The notes under the pieces were generated by a model. The model was not told where the DNA came from and did not search any database. It saw nothing but the letters and a program-made list of their open reading frames with translations. The position numbers were made by a program, and so were the translations under genes. Below, one piece after another: positions 31,221 through 40,369 of a stretch of DNA of 64,000 bases. This stretch comes from Flavobacteriales bacterium. Lineage in GTDB: Bacteria > Bacteroidota > Bacteroidia > Flavobacteriales_F > PHOS-HE28. The stretch is taken from assembly GCA_026129465.1 (NCBI GenBank), contig JAHCIA010000001.1, forward strand, positions 257,964 to 321,963, in the 5' to 3' direction. How positions within the stretch are numbered: the stretch's first letter is position 1; the number at the start of each line of letters is the position of its first letter.

Positions 31221-34181
31221 ATGCGATCATTCTTACTCTTTCTTGTTCTGGCGATCGGTCTGGGACTGGGTTCAAATGCCCAGGGACCGGGACAGGTGGC
31301 GCAACACATCCAAGCCTTGCAGGGTGCGGGCAAACCCTTCCCTTCCGCCTCGCTGTTCGAGATGGAGCAGCCTACGCCATCGTCGGACCTGCTCTGGCAG
31401 TCGGCCTTGACACGTGCCGATGTGCTGCGCCTGGATGCCGCACGGATACCACTCCTGACCGCGATGGCCGGCACCACCGTGGCCATGGAACTGCCATCGC
31501 AGGAGGGCACCTTGATCCTGGACCTGGAGCGTGTGGACATCGTGACGGACGAATTCAAGGTGGTGACCAGCAGTGGCGAGGAGATCCATGGAGCACCGGG
31601 CCTGCACTACCGGGGCATGATCCGCGGCCGTGCCGGGTCATTGGCGGCGATCAGCGTTTTCGGTGATGAGGTCATGGGTCTATTGGCCGATGAGCAAGGC
31701 CAATTGGTGCTGGGCCGTCTGGAAAACGACATCCAAGGCCGCCATGTGCTTTACCGTGACAGCGACCTGCTGGGTACGCACGGCGCTGTTTGCGCCACCC
31801 CGGACGGCGGCCCTGACTACACGCCCGCGCAAGTGCGCTCCGAGGGTGTGCCCAAGACCCTGCGCTGTGTAAGGTTCTATTGGGAGGTGAACCACGATAT
31901 CTTCCTGAACAAGGGCAATGTGGCCAACGCCACGAACTATGTGACGGGTCTGTTCAACCAGACGGCCATCCTTTTCGCGAACGATGGCATCGACGTGGTG
32001 CTCAATGAGGTCTTCGTGTGGACCACGCCCAGTCCATACAATGCCAACAGCTCCAGCGGCCGTCTGAATCAATTCGGCGACTACCGCACCAGTTTCAACG
32101 GCGACCTGGCCCACCTGCTGGACCTGGCCGGTTATGGCGGCGTGGCCTGGTTGAACACCCTCTGCAACGGTCAAGCGCGTTATCGCATGGCCTACAGCGG
32201 AATCAACAGCAGCTACCAGAATGTGCCCACCTACAGCTGGAGTGTGGAGGTGGTGACGCACGAGCAGGGCCACAACATGGGATCGAAGCACACCCACGCC
32301 TGCGCCTGGAACGGGAACAACACGGCCATCGATGGCTGCGGACAAGTAGCGGGCTATCCGGAAGGTGGCTGCCCCACCGGACCGATACCACCCTCGAATG
32401 TCGGTGGCACCATCATGAGTTACTGCCACCTGACGTCCAGCACGATCAAATTCGCCAACGGTTTCGGTCCGCAACCCACCGCGGTCATCGTCAACGCGGT
32501 GAACGGCGGCAATTGCCTGCCCACCTGCGGTTCTTCCTGCGGGCCGCCCCCTGGTCTTACAGCATCGAACATCGGCACCACCACGGCCACCCTCGTGTGG
32601 GCCAACACCGGTGCGGATACCTATTCCATCCGCCGCAGGCTCTCGCCCAGTGGGTCATGGACCACCACCAACGGTCTCGCATCACCGACCCACGCCTATA
32701 CGGGGCTCGCCACAGGCACCACCTACGATGTGCAGGTGCGCTCGGTGTGTTCGGGGCAGAATTCCGCGTGGACAACCTCCTACACCTTCACTACCCTGGT
32801 GCCCTGCCCGGACGCGCTGGAGCCCAACAATACCATCGGTGCCGCGGCGCCCGTCGCGCTCCCGGCCTCCATCAACGCACAGATCGCCAGTTCCTCCGAC
32901 GTGGACTACTACAGCTTTACGCTGGACCAGACCGCCAATATCGTGATGTCGCTCAGCAACCTGCCGGCCGACTACGACCTGCGCCTGCTGAACGCTGGTG
33001 GAGGGCAACTGGCGATCTCGCAGAATGGCGGCACCACCAGCGAGTCCATCAACTACGCCAATGCGCCGTCAGGTACCTACTACGCGCATGTCTATGGCTA
33101 TCAGAATGCCAGCAGCAATACCCAGTGCTACCTGCTAACGGTGAACACCACAGGAGCCCAAGGTTGCGGAGTGCCCAACGGTCTCAATGCCTCGAACATC
33201 CTGTACAATGGCGCCACGATCGGATGGTCGCCCATGCAGGCCGCCACGGGCTACGACCTGCAATGGCGTGCGGTGGGCGCGCCCGCATGGACGGACGTGT
33301 CCAACATCACGGGCACCAGCCATATGCTCACGGGCCTCGCCTGGTCCACCTTGTATGAATGCCGCGTACGAACGCGCTGTGCCGGTGGCAACTCGCTCTA
33401 CGGCGCGCCGATCCAATTCACCACTTTGGATCCGCCATGCGAAGTGGTGCCCAAGGTGAACGTGCGTCCCAAAGCGCTCCTCGATGGCCCTTACCAAGGC
33501 TCCGGCCTGATGTCCGACGGCTTGCGGACCCAGGGCCTCATTCCCTTGCAGGAGCCGTACAGTGCCATGGGTTGGACGATATCGGGCGCCACCTCCATCA
33601 GTGCGGGTGTGCTAGCCACCACAGGGGTGAACGCCATCGTGGATTGGGTGGTGGTGGAGTTGCGGTCCAACACGTCGCCGTGGGGAGTGCTGGAACGCAA
33701 GGCCGCCCTTTTGCAACGTGATGGGGATGTGGTCGGTCTCGATGGCACGTCCCCCGTGGGCTTCTGCGTGAACCCCGGCACTTACCGTGTGGCCATCCGC
33801 CACCGCAACCACTTGGGCGCCATGACCGGTCAGGGATATGCTTTGTCCGCCAACGCCGTCACGGTCGACCTCACCCAATCCGCCACCACCACCTGGGGAA
33901 CCAGTGCCCGCAAGACCTCTGGATCGGTGATGCTGCTCTGGGCAGGCAATGCCCTCACGGACCAGATCCTGCGCTATACCGGTCAGTTCAACGACCGGGA
34001 CATCATTCTCCAGCTCATCGGGGGAACAGTGCCTTCCAACACGGTGAGTGGCTATCACCTCGCTGATATCACCATGGACGGGCTGGTGAAGTACACCGGC
34101 CCCGGCAACGACCGCGACCCCATCCTGAGCAATGTGGGCGGCTCGCTGCCCACGAATACCTTGGTGGAGCAGATGCCGTGA
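31221..34181 (+). CDS. large secreted metalloprotease with FN3, PPC and dockerin-like C-terminal domains
   Basis: A 986-residue secreted protein. After a signal peptide (G-S-N-A-Q, about residue 21) and propeptide comes a reprolysin-like zinc protease domain with H-E-Q-G-H-N-M-G-S-K-H (347-357) and a T-I-M-S-Y-C-H Met-turn near 398. Two fibronectin type III-like domains (about 440-525 and 645-730) flank a PPC-type domain (about 530-640, D-A-L-E-P-N-N-T, then D-V-D-Y-Y-S-F). The C-terminus lacks a usual T9SS module. Instead a region from about 745 leads into two near-repeats, Y-T-G-x-x-N-D-R-D-x-I-L followed by a G-G-x-x-P-x-N-T tail, ending E-Q-M-P. It is followed by a strong terminator. Confidence 0.88.
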   Translation: MRSFLLFLVLAIGLGLGSNAQGPGQVAQHIQALQGAGKPFPSASLFEMEQPTPSSDLLWQSALTRADVLRLDAARIPLLTAMAGTTVAMELPSQEGTLILDLERVDIVTDEFKVVTSSGEEIHGAPGLHYRGMIRGRAGSLAAISVFGDEVMGLLADEQGQLVLGRLENDIQGRHVLYRDSDLLGTHGAVCATPDGGPDYTPAQVRSEGVPKTLRCVRFYWEVNHDIFLNKGNVANATNYVTGLFNQTAILFANDGIDVVLNEVFVWTTPSPYNANSSSGRLNQFGDYRTSFNGDLAHLLDLAGYGGVAWLNTLCNGQARYRMAYSGINSSYQNVPTYSWSVEVVTHEQGHNMGSKHTHACAWNGNNTAIDGCGQVAGYPEGGCPTGPIPPSNVGGTIMSYCHLTSSTIKFANGFGPQPTAVIVNAVNGGNCLPTCGSSCGPPPGLTASNIGTTTATLVWANTGADTYSIRRRLSPSGSWTTTNGLASPTHAYTGLATGTTYDVQVRSVCSGQNSAWTTSYTFTTLVPCPDALEPNNTIGAAAPVALPASINAQIASSSDVDYYSFTLDQTANIVMSLSNLPADYDLRLLNAGGGQLAISQNGGTTSESINYANAPSGTYYAHVYGYQNASSNTQCYLLTVNTTGAQGCGVPNGLNASNILYNGATIGWSPMQAATGYDLQWRAVGAPAWTDVSNITGTSHMLTGLAWSTLYECRVRTRCAGGNSLYGAPIQFTTLDPPCEVVPKVNVRPKALLDGPYQGSGLMSDGLRTQGLIPLQEPYSAMGWTISGATSISAGVLATTGVNAIVDWVVVELRSNTSPWGVLERKAALLQRDGDVVGLDGTSPVGFCVNPGTYRVAIRHRNHLGAMTGQGYALSANAVTVDLTQSATTTWGTSARKTSGSVMLLWAGNALTDQILRYTGQFNDRDIILQLIGGTVPSNTVSGYHLADITMDGLVKYTGPGNDRDPILSNVGGSLPTNTLVEQMP

Positions 34182-34202
34182 GGCGTACACATGTGCATGC
34201 TG

Positions 34203-34241
34203 GCGGCCTTCGTCCGGTCAAGGGCGAAGGCCGCTTTCTTT
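34203..34241 (+). terminator. Rho-independent terminator
   Basis: Perfect 10-bp GC-rich stem (34203-34212 with 34225-34234, GCGGCCTTCG/CGAAGGCCGC), a 12-nt loop and a TTTCTTT tail. Lies 22 nt after the metalloprotease stop. Confidence 0.88.
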
Positions 34242-34344
34242 CCCGCGATCGTGGTGGCGAGGTACCGCATCCGTGGCTGGCGCCTGTTGAAAACTCCCCC
34301 TCCCTGTTCATAACCCCCGCCCGCCCGCTCCGGTAACCTCGGCG

Positions 34345-34352
34345 TAACTTCG
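34345..34352 (+). promoter_or_regulatory. possible -7 element for the parE operon, TAACTTCG
   Basis: One mismatch to TAnnTTTG, 116 nt before parE. It would give a fairly long leader; the 34242-34468 stretch shows nothing else. Confidence 0.35.
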
Positions 34353-34468
34353 TCCACCCGCTGAAAGCCCCGCCGTTGCTGGGATTCCGGTGGATGACAC
34401 GGACAAGGCATTCCCCGCCGCCCAGTGCCCGAACTGACTTCGGGACCCGGGCCGCACCCTATCGATCG

Positions 34469-36376
34469 ATGAGCGAGACCACCTACAGCGAAGAGCATAT
34501 CCGGTCACTGGACTGGAAGGAGCACATCCGCCTGCGCCCCGGCATGTACATCGGCAAGCTGGGCGACGGCAGCAGCTATGACGATGGCATCTACATCCTG
34601 CTGAAGGAAGTGTTGGACAATTGCATCGATGAATTCGTGATGGGCCACGGCAAGAAGGTCGAGGTGTCCATACAGGACAAGCGCGTGGAGGTCCGCGATT
34701 TCGGCCGTGGCGTGCCGCTGGGCAAGGTGGTGGACGTGGTGAGCAAGATCAACACCGGAGCCAAGTACGACAGCAAGGCCTTCAAGAAGAGCGTGGGCCT
34801 CAATGGCGTGGGCACCAAGGCCGTGAACGCGTTGAGCCACTATTTCAAGATCGAGAGCGTGCGCGACGGCCAATTGAAGCGCGCCGAGTTCGACCGTGGT
34901 GTGCTGCGCAAGGACGAGAAGCTGCAGAAGACCGAAGAGCGCAACGGCACGCGTGTGGTCTTCGAGCCGGACCCCGACATGTTCCGGCATTTCCAGTTCC
35001 GCGACCAGCACATCGAGCGGCTCCTCTGGAACTATTGCTACCTGAACACGGGCCTCACCATCTGGTTCAATGGCCGCAAGTTCCACAGCGAGAACGGACT
35101 GCTGGACCTGCTGAAAGAGAAGATGGACGGCGAGCCACTCTACCCGATCATCCACCTGAAAGGCGACGACATCGAGGTGGCCATCACCCATGCCAACCAC
35201 TACGGCGAGGAATACTACAGCTTTGTGAACGGGCAGCACACCACCCAGGGTGGCACCCACCAGGGCGCCTTCAGAGAAGCCGTGGCCAAGACCATCAAGG
35301 ACTTCTTCAAGAAGGACTGGGAGGCCGGTGACGTGCGCACGGGTATCGTGGCGGCCGTAAGCGTGAAGGTCATAGAGCCGGTGTTCGAGAGCCAGACCAA
35401 GACCAAGCTGGGCAGCCTGGAGATCGAACCCAACGGCCAGAGCATGCGCGCCTTCGTGGGCGACTTCATCGGCCGCGAGCTGGACAACTACCTCCACAAG
35501 AACCCGCCGATCGCGGAGGTGCTCCAGGCGCGCATCCTGCAGAACGAGCGCGAGCGCAAGGAGCTTAGTGGCATCCGCAAGCTGGCCCGCGAACGCGCCA
35601 AGAAGGCCAGCCTGCACAACCGCAAGCTGCGCGACTGCCGCATCCACTTCAACGACCCCAAGCCCCATCCGAAGAAGGGCGATACCACGCTCTTCATCAC
35701 CGAGGGCGACAGCGCCAGTGGCAGCATCACCAAGAGCCGCGATGTGGAGACGCAGGCCGTCTTCAGCCTGAAAGGCAAACCGCTCAACTGCTACGGCCTC
35801 ACCAAGAAGGTGGTGTATGAGAACGAGGAGTTCAACCTGGTCCAGGCCGCGCTCAACATCGAGGACGGCATGGACGGCCTGCGCTACAACAAGATCGTCA
35901 TCGCCACCGACGCCGACGTGGACGGCATGCACATCCGCCTGCTGCTGATGACCTTCTTCCTGCAGTTCTTCCCGGACCTGGTGAAGAACGACCACCTCTA
36001 CATCCTGCAGACACCGCTGTTCCGCGTGCGCAACAAGAAGGAGACGATCTATTGCTACAGTGACGAGGAGCGGCAACGGGCCATCCTGAAATTGGGGAAG
36101 GGCGCCGAGATCACGCGATTCAAGGGCCTGGGCGAGATCAGCCCGGACGAATTCAAGCACTTCATCGGTGAGGACATACGCCTGGAGCCGGTGATGATCA
36201 CCAAGGAGGCCGTGGTGCATGACCTGCTCGATTTCTACATGGGCAAGAACACACCCAAGCGTCAGGAATTCATCATCGGCAACCTGCGTGTGGAGAAGGA
36301 CCTGGTGGAGGAGATGAAGATCGATCCCGTGAAGGTGATCGCGCGCAAGCTGGACGAAGTGGAGGAGGAGGCATGA
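34469..36376 (+). CDS. parE: DNA topoisomerase IV subunit B
   Basis: A 635-residue type IIA topoisomerase ATPase subunit. The GHKL ATPase motifs are present (L-D-N-C-I-D-E-F near residue 50; [11 protein letters not shown] later), then the transducer domain, then the TOPRIM motifs E-G-D-S-A-S-G and [10 protein letters not shown]. The length and the short TOPRIM insert favour ParE over GyrB. The start at 34469 (M-S-E-T-T-Y-S) is chosen over an open frame to 34376 that looks unconserved. It is the first of four close-packed genes ending with parC, so both subunits come from one transcript. Confidence 0.93.
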   Translation: MSETTYSEEHIRSLDWKEHIRLRPGMYIGKLGDGSSYDDGIYILLKEVLDNCIDEFVMGHGKKVEVSIQDKRVEVRDFGRGVPLGKVVDVVSKINTGAKYDSKAFKKSVGLNGVGTKAVNALSHYFKIESVRDGQLKRAEFDRGVLRKDEKLQKTEERNGTRVVFEPDPDMFRHFQFRDQHIERLLWNYCYLNTGLTIWFNGRKFHSENGLLDLLKEKMDGEPLYPIIHLKGDDIEVAITHANHYGEEYYSFVNGQHTTQGGTHQGAFREAVAKTIKDFFKKDWEAGDVRTGIVAAVSVKVIEPVFESQTKTKLGSLEIEPNGQSMRAFVGDFIGRELDNYLHKNPPIAEVLQARILQNERERKELSGIRKLARERAKKASLHNRKLRDCRIHFNDPKPHPKKGDTTLFITEGDSASGSITKSRDVETQAVFSLKGKPLNCYGLTKKVVYENEEFNLVQAALNIEDGMDGLRYNKIVIATDADVDGMHIRLLLMTFFLQFFPDLVKNDHLYILQTPLFRVRNKKETIYCYSDEERQRAILKLGKGAEITRFKGLGEISPDEFKHFIGEDIRLEPVMITKEAVVHDLLDFYMGKNTPKRQEFIIGNLRVEKDLVEEMKIDPVKVIARKLDEVEEEA

Positions 36377-37173
36377 GGCAGGACACACGCATCAACGAGG
36401 GAAGCATGCGGATATGTGCCCATGTGGGCATGTGCGCATGGGGGCTTCGTGGTCTGGTATTGTTGTTCATGCTCGCATGTTCGCATGCCCACATGGGCAC
36501 AACTCTGCACGCCCAGGACACCGGCACGCTGCGGCTGCTGATCGATCCTGGCGACAACTTCCAGTTCGTGGTGGACCGCCGGTTCCGCATGCAGCAACGA
36601 GAAGTGACGCTGAGTGGCGGCCCGCACCACTTCGCCATCTGGGCGCCCACGCGCACCATCGTCGACACCACTTTGCAGGTGGTCCCCGGACGCACCACCG
36701 ACTTCGTTTTGCGCCTGCCTTACAGCCAGGAGTATCTCACGTTCCGCGGTGAACTGGACGCCCACGTCCAGAAACGGCGCTGGGCACGCACCTGGCCCGT
36801 GGCGATCAATGTGGGCGCCGTGGCCTGGACGATCGTGTCCTACAACGGCTATCGCCAGGCACACCGCCAGCTGGAGACCGACCTGGCCACCTACGAGAAC
36901 AGTGTGGTGCCTGCTGATATCACGGTGCTCAAGGAGGAGATCATACCTGCCCACAAACGGGATTTCCGCCAGGCGCGCGACATGGCCATCGCCTCGGCGG
37001 GCGTGACGGTGCTGAGTGCCGGCTTCACCTGGTGGCGGTTCAAGCGCACGGCACAATGGCCACAGCCCGTATTCGAGGACAAGGAGCGCATCCGTTTCGA
37101 GGGACTCGCCTATTTGCCCGGCAGGCAGGGGGGGCATTGGGCCACCGCCATCACCATTCCCCTGGCACGATGA
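36373..37173 (+). CDS. PEGA-like envelope protein between parE and parC
   Basis: A 266-residue protein whose ATG overlaps the parE stop (ATGA). A hydrophobic signal (about 23-36, ending L-A-C, Cys36; or cleavage after L-H-A-Q) is followed by a beta-rich segment (about 50-120) resembling a PEGA-type domain, and then two membrane helices (about 145-160 and 200-220) around a charged helix. The first 50 codons lie inside a large inverted repeat (36415-36501) of CATG-type units, which spells out the signal peptide on its loop. ATG 36406 is an alternative start. No known function; likely envelope. Confidence 0.6.
   Translation: MRQDTRINEGSMRICAHVGMCAWGLRGLVLLFMLACSHAHMGTTLHAQDTGTLRLLIDPGDNFQFVVDRRFRMQQREVTLSGGPHHFAIWAPTRTIVDTTLQVVPGRTTDFVLRLPYSQEYLTFRGELDAHVQKRRWARTWPVAINVGAVAWTIVSYNGYRQAHRQLETDLATYENSVVPADITVLKEEIIPAHKRDFRQARDMAIASAGVTVLSAGFTWWRFKRTAQWPQPVFEDKERIRFEGLAYLPGRQGGHWATAITIPLAR
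36415..36501. repeat. 18-bp perfect inverted repeat across a signal-peptide coding region
   Basis: Left arm 36415-36432 and right arm 36484-36501 are exact reverse complements. Each arm is made of CATG-type steps, and more such steps lie inside the arms. The 51-nt interior encodes most of the hydrophobic core of the signal. Confidence 0.75.
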
Positions 37174-37583
37174 GGACCGCTGTCACCCTTTTGATGATCG
37201 CCCTGCTGGGCACGGGCTGTGTGAAGGACGAGTTGAAGGACCTCACCTACAACCCCTTCGACCCGGCCTATGATGGCCCGCCACTCTTCAGCCTGCACAG
37301 CACCACCGTAGAGGAGATCCTCACTCCGGAAGGCCTGGACCGCCGGCTCACGCAGCGCATCCGCATGGACCGGAACCTGCTGCTGCGCAACACCACATTC
37401 ACGCTGGAATGCGTACGCATCACAGGCGGCAGCGGTACGGTTAACGTACCCTCCAACGAACTCCTGGACGGGTACTTCGACCTGGTCACCAATTTTTCCC
37501 AGCAGGGCACCGAGTATTGCTGGGAGATACGTTTGACGAATCTCGGCAGCATTGGCGCACGCAACGACGTGTGCGGCACATAG
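37170..37583 (+). CDS. small lipoprotein between parE and parC
   Basis: A 137-residue lipoprotein. The ATG overlaps the stop of the previous gene (ATGA), and the signal ends L-G-T-G-C (Cys17). The mature part has an acidic and aromatic N-terminus (L-T-Y-N-P-F-D-P-A-Y) and a beta-type C-terminal domain (N-T-T-F-T-L-E-C-V, then W-E-I-R-L). No family is recognised. The parC start follows 10 nt later, so it is part of the same unit. The upstream in-frame extension to 37032 overlaps the previous gene and is not used. Confidence 0.65.
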   Translation: MRTAVTLLMIALLGTGCVKDELKDLTYNPFDPAYDGPPLFSLHSTTVEEILTPEGLDRRLTQRIRMDRNLLLRNTTFTLECVRITGGSGTVNVPSNELLDGYFDLVTNFSQQGTEYCWEIRLTNLGSIGARNDVCGT

Positions 37584-37593
37584 GATCGGGCCC

Positions 37594-40347
37594 ATGAGTG
37601 AAGAAATGGATGAGCTGGCCAGCGGGGCCGGGAATGGAGCGGACGACGGCAAGGGCATTCCCGGGGCCGGCGCGAGCAACACGTTCTCGGTGAGCGGCAT
37701 GTACAAGGACTGGTTCCTGGATTACGCCAGCTATGTGATCCTGGAACGTGCGGTGCCCGCGCTGAACGACGGCTTGAAGCCCGTGCAGCGCCGCATCCTG
37801 CACGCCATGAAGGAGCTGGATGATGGCCGCTACAACAAGGTGGCCAACATCATCGGTCACACCATGCAGTACCACCCGCACGGCGACGCCAGCATCGGCG
37901 ATGCGCTGGTGCAACTGGGCCAGAAGGACCTGCTGATCGACTGCCAGGGCAACTGGGGCAACACCCTCACGGGCGACAGCGCCGCCGCACCGCGCTACAT
38001 CGAGGCACGCCTAAGCAAATTCGGCAGCGAGGTGGTCTTCAACCCCAAGACCACCGAGTGGCAGTTGAGCTACGATGGCCGCAACAAGGAACCCGTACAC
38101 CTGCCCGTGAAGTTCCCGCTGTTGCTGGCACAGGGTGGCGAAGGCATCGCCGTGGGCCTCAGTTGCAAGGTGCTGCCCCACAATTTCAACGAGCTGATCG
38201 ATGCCAGCATCGCCGTGCTGCGCAAGCGCTCCTTCGACCTGGTGCCCGACTTTCCCACGGGCGGCATGGCCGACACGAGCAACTACAACGAGGGCGAGCG
38301 TGGCGGGCGCATCCGTTGCCGGGCGCGCATCCGCAAGGAGGACAACAAGACCCTGGTGATCACCGAGATCCCCTTCGGCACCACCACCACCAGCCTCATC
38401 GAGAGCATCATCAAGGCCAACGAGAAGGGCAAGATCAAGGTGCGGCACATCGAGGACAACACCGCCGAGCACGCCGAGATCGTCATCCACCTGGCCGCCG
38501 GCGTGAGTCCGGATACCAGCATCGACGCCCTTTACGCCTTCACCGACTGCGAGGTGAGCATAGCGCCCAACGCCGTGGTGATCGAAGCCGCCGGCAATGG
38601 TCTGCAGGAGCGTCCGCGCTTCGTGGGCGTGAAGGAGCTTCTGCGCATCAGCACGGAGAACACGCTTCGCTTGCTGGAGCTGGAGTTGAAGATCCAACTG
38701 GGCGAGTTGGAGGAGCAATGGCACTTCGCCTCGCTGGAGCGCATCTTCATCGAGAAGAAGGTCTACCGCAAGATCGAGGAGGCTGAGACCTGGGAGCAGG
38801 TGATCGAGTTCATCGACAAGGGCCTCAAGCCCCATGTGAAGGAGCTCAAGCGGCCGGTGACGCAGGACGACATCGTGCGCCTCACCGAGATCCGCATCAA
38901 GCGCATCAGCAGGTACGACGGCTTCAAGGCCGATGAGCACATCAAGCAACTCGACACGCGCATCCTCGAGACCAAGGACAAACTGGCCCACCTGACGGAC
39001 CATGCCGTGGATTGGTTCAAGGAACTGAAGCGCAAGTACGGCGCTGGCCGCGAGCGGAAGACCGAGGTCCGCACCTTCGATACCATCGTGGCCACCAAGG
39101 TGGCCGTGGCCAACCGCAAGCTGTACGTGGACAAGGCCGAGGGATTCGCCGGATGGAGCCTGCGCAACCATGAGCTGGTGGGCGAGTGTTCCGATCTGGA
39201 CGACATCATCGTGTTCCGGGAAGATGGCACCATGCTCGTGACCAAAGTGGCGGACAAGAAGTTCATCGGGAAAGGCATCCTGCACGTGGGCGTTTGGAAG
39301 AAGAACGACGAGCGCACCATCTACCACATGATCTACCAGGATGGCCCCAAGGGTGCCTTCTACATGAAGCGCTTCGCCGTCACGGGTATCACGCGCGACA
39401 AGGAGTACGACCTCACCAATGGCACCAAAGGCAGCCGGGTGGAGTATTTCACCGCCAACCCCGATGGCGCCGCCGAGGTGGTGCAGGTGACGCTGCGTGC
39501 GCGACCCAATCTGCGCAAGAACAAGTTCGACGTGGACTTCGCCAAGCTGGCCGTGAAAGGCCGGGGCAGCAAGGGCAATCTGCTTACGCGCCACATGGTG
39601 CAGAAGATCACCCAGAAGGAACGCGGTGCCAGCACGCTAGGCGCCATCCCCATCTGGTTCGATGAGACCGTGCGCCGCCTCAACGACACCGGGCATGGCC
39701 GATACCTGGGCCGCTTCGCCGGCGAGGACCGTATCCTCTGCATCACCAGGAGCGGCACCTATCAGCTGTTCCCTTTCGTCCTCACCACGCATTTCCCGGA
39801 CGATACGATCACCGTGGTGAAATGGAACCCCAAGGAGGTGGTCACCGCCGTCTATTGGGAAGGGGAGAAGCAGCAGTTCAATGTGAAGCGTTTCCTGGTG
39901 GAACCCGCCCGCGATCCAGTGGGCTTCATCACGGACCACCCGGACAGTAAATTGACCGTGCACAGCCTGATGCCCGAACCGGTGCTGCATGTGGCCTATG
40001 ACAAGCGAAGCACCAGCCGCGAGGACGAGGAGGTGGACCTGGCCGCCTTCATCGGTGTGAAGGGCGTGAAGGCACTGGGCAACCGCCTCACGCCGCACAA
40101 GGTGAAGGAACTGACGCTCTCCACGCCGGTCTTCATCCCCATGACGCCGGAGTTGGAAGAGGTGCAGGGCATGCTCATCACCGAAGAGGAGATCGGCAAC
40201 TTGGAGGCGCCCGAAGAGGAAGGCCTGGAGGAGAGCCCGATGAAGCAGTTCCGCCGTCAGCAGGCCGCGGACGAAGTGGAACGCTCACCGGAGGACCCGA
40301 TGATCGGCTACGAGCCGGGGAAACAGATCACGCTGGGGTTGGATTGA
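37594..40347 (+). CDS. parC: DNA topoisomerase IV subunit A
   Basis: A 917-residue breakage-reunion subunit. The N-terminal winged-helix region has L-D-Y-A-S-Y-V-I-L-E-R-A-V-P, L-K-P-V-Q-R-R-I-L and H-P-H-G-D-A-S, with the catalytic tyrosine in A-A-P-R-Y-I-E-A-R-L. A coiled-coil region follows near 390-470, and a C-terminal beta-pinwheel region lacks the GyrA-box, favouring ParC. An acidic tail of about 70 residues ends it. It pairs with parE and works in chromosome decatenation. The start at 37594 follows the upstream lipoprotein by 10 nt. Confidence 0.93.
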   Translation: MSEEMDELASGAGNGADDGKGIPGAGASNTFSVSGMYKDWFLDYASYVILERAVPALNDGLKPVQRRILHAMKELDDGRYNKVANIIGHTMQYHPHGDASIGDALVQLGQKDLLIDCQGNWGNTLTGDSAAAPRYIEARLSKFGSEVVFNPKTTEWQLSYDGRNKEPVHLPVKFPLLLAQGGEGIAVGLSCKVLPHNFNELIDASIAVLRKRSFDLVPDFPTGGMADTSNYNEGERGGRIRCRARIRKEDNKTLVITEIPFGTTTTSLIESIIKANEKGKIKVRHIEDNTAEHAEIVIHLAAGVSPDTSIDALYAFTDCEVSIAPNAVVIEAAGNGLQERPRFVGVKELLRISTENTLRLLELELKIQLGELEEQWHFASLERIFIEKKVYRKIEEAETWEQVIEFIDKGLKPHVKELKRPVTQDDIVRLTEIRIKRISRYDGFKADEHIKQLDTRILETKDKLAHLTDHAVDWFKELKRKYGAGRERKTEVRTFDTIVATKVAVANRKLYVDKAEGFAGWSLRNHELVGECSDLDDIIVFREDGTMLVTKVADKKFIGKGILHVGVWKKNDERTIYHMIYQDGPKGAFYMKRFAVTGITRDKEYDLTNGTKGSRVEYFTANPDGAAEVVQVTLRARPNLRKNKFDVDFAKLAVKGRGSKGNLLTRHMVQKITQKERGASTLGAIPIWFDETVRRLNDTGHGRYLGRFAGEDRILCITRSGTYQLFPFVLTTHFPDDTITVVKWNPKEVVTAVYWEGEKQQFNVKRFLVEPARDPVGFITDHPDSKLTVHSLMPEPVLHVAYDKRSTSREDEEVDLAAFIGVKGVKALGNRLTPHKVKELTLSTPVFIPMTPELEEVQGMLITEEEIGNLEAPEEEGLEESPMKQFRRQQAADEVERSPEDPMIGYEPGKQITLGLD

Positions 40348-40353
40348 GGGTTC

Positions 40354-40367
40354 GTGTGGGGTCACAC
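40354..40367. terminator. short hairpin between convergent genes
   Basis: GTGTG (40354-40358) pairs with CACAC (40363-40367). It sits in the 22-nt gap between the parC end and the DGQHR gene end. No T-tract; weak evidence. Confidence 0.25.
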
Positions 40368-40369
40368 CC

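Noticed and set aside
34505..36388. 627-codon minus-strand frame opposite parE
   Set aside because: Composition is the mirror of parE codons; no start context or domain supports it.
38011..39594. 527-codon minus-strand frame opposite parC
   Set aside because: Mirror frame with no motif; parC is intact on the plus strand.
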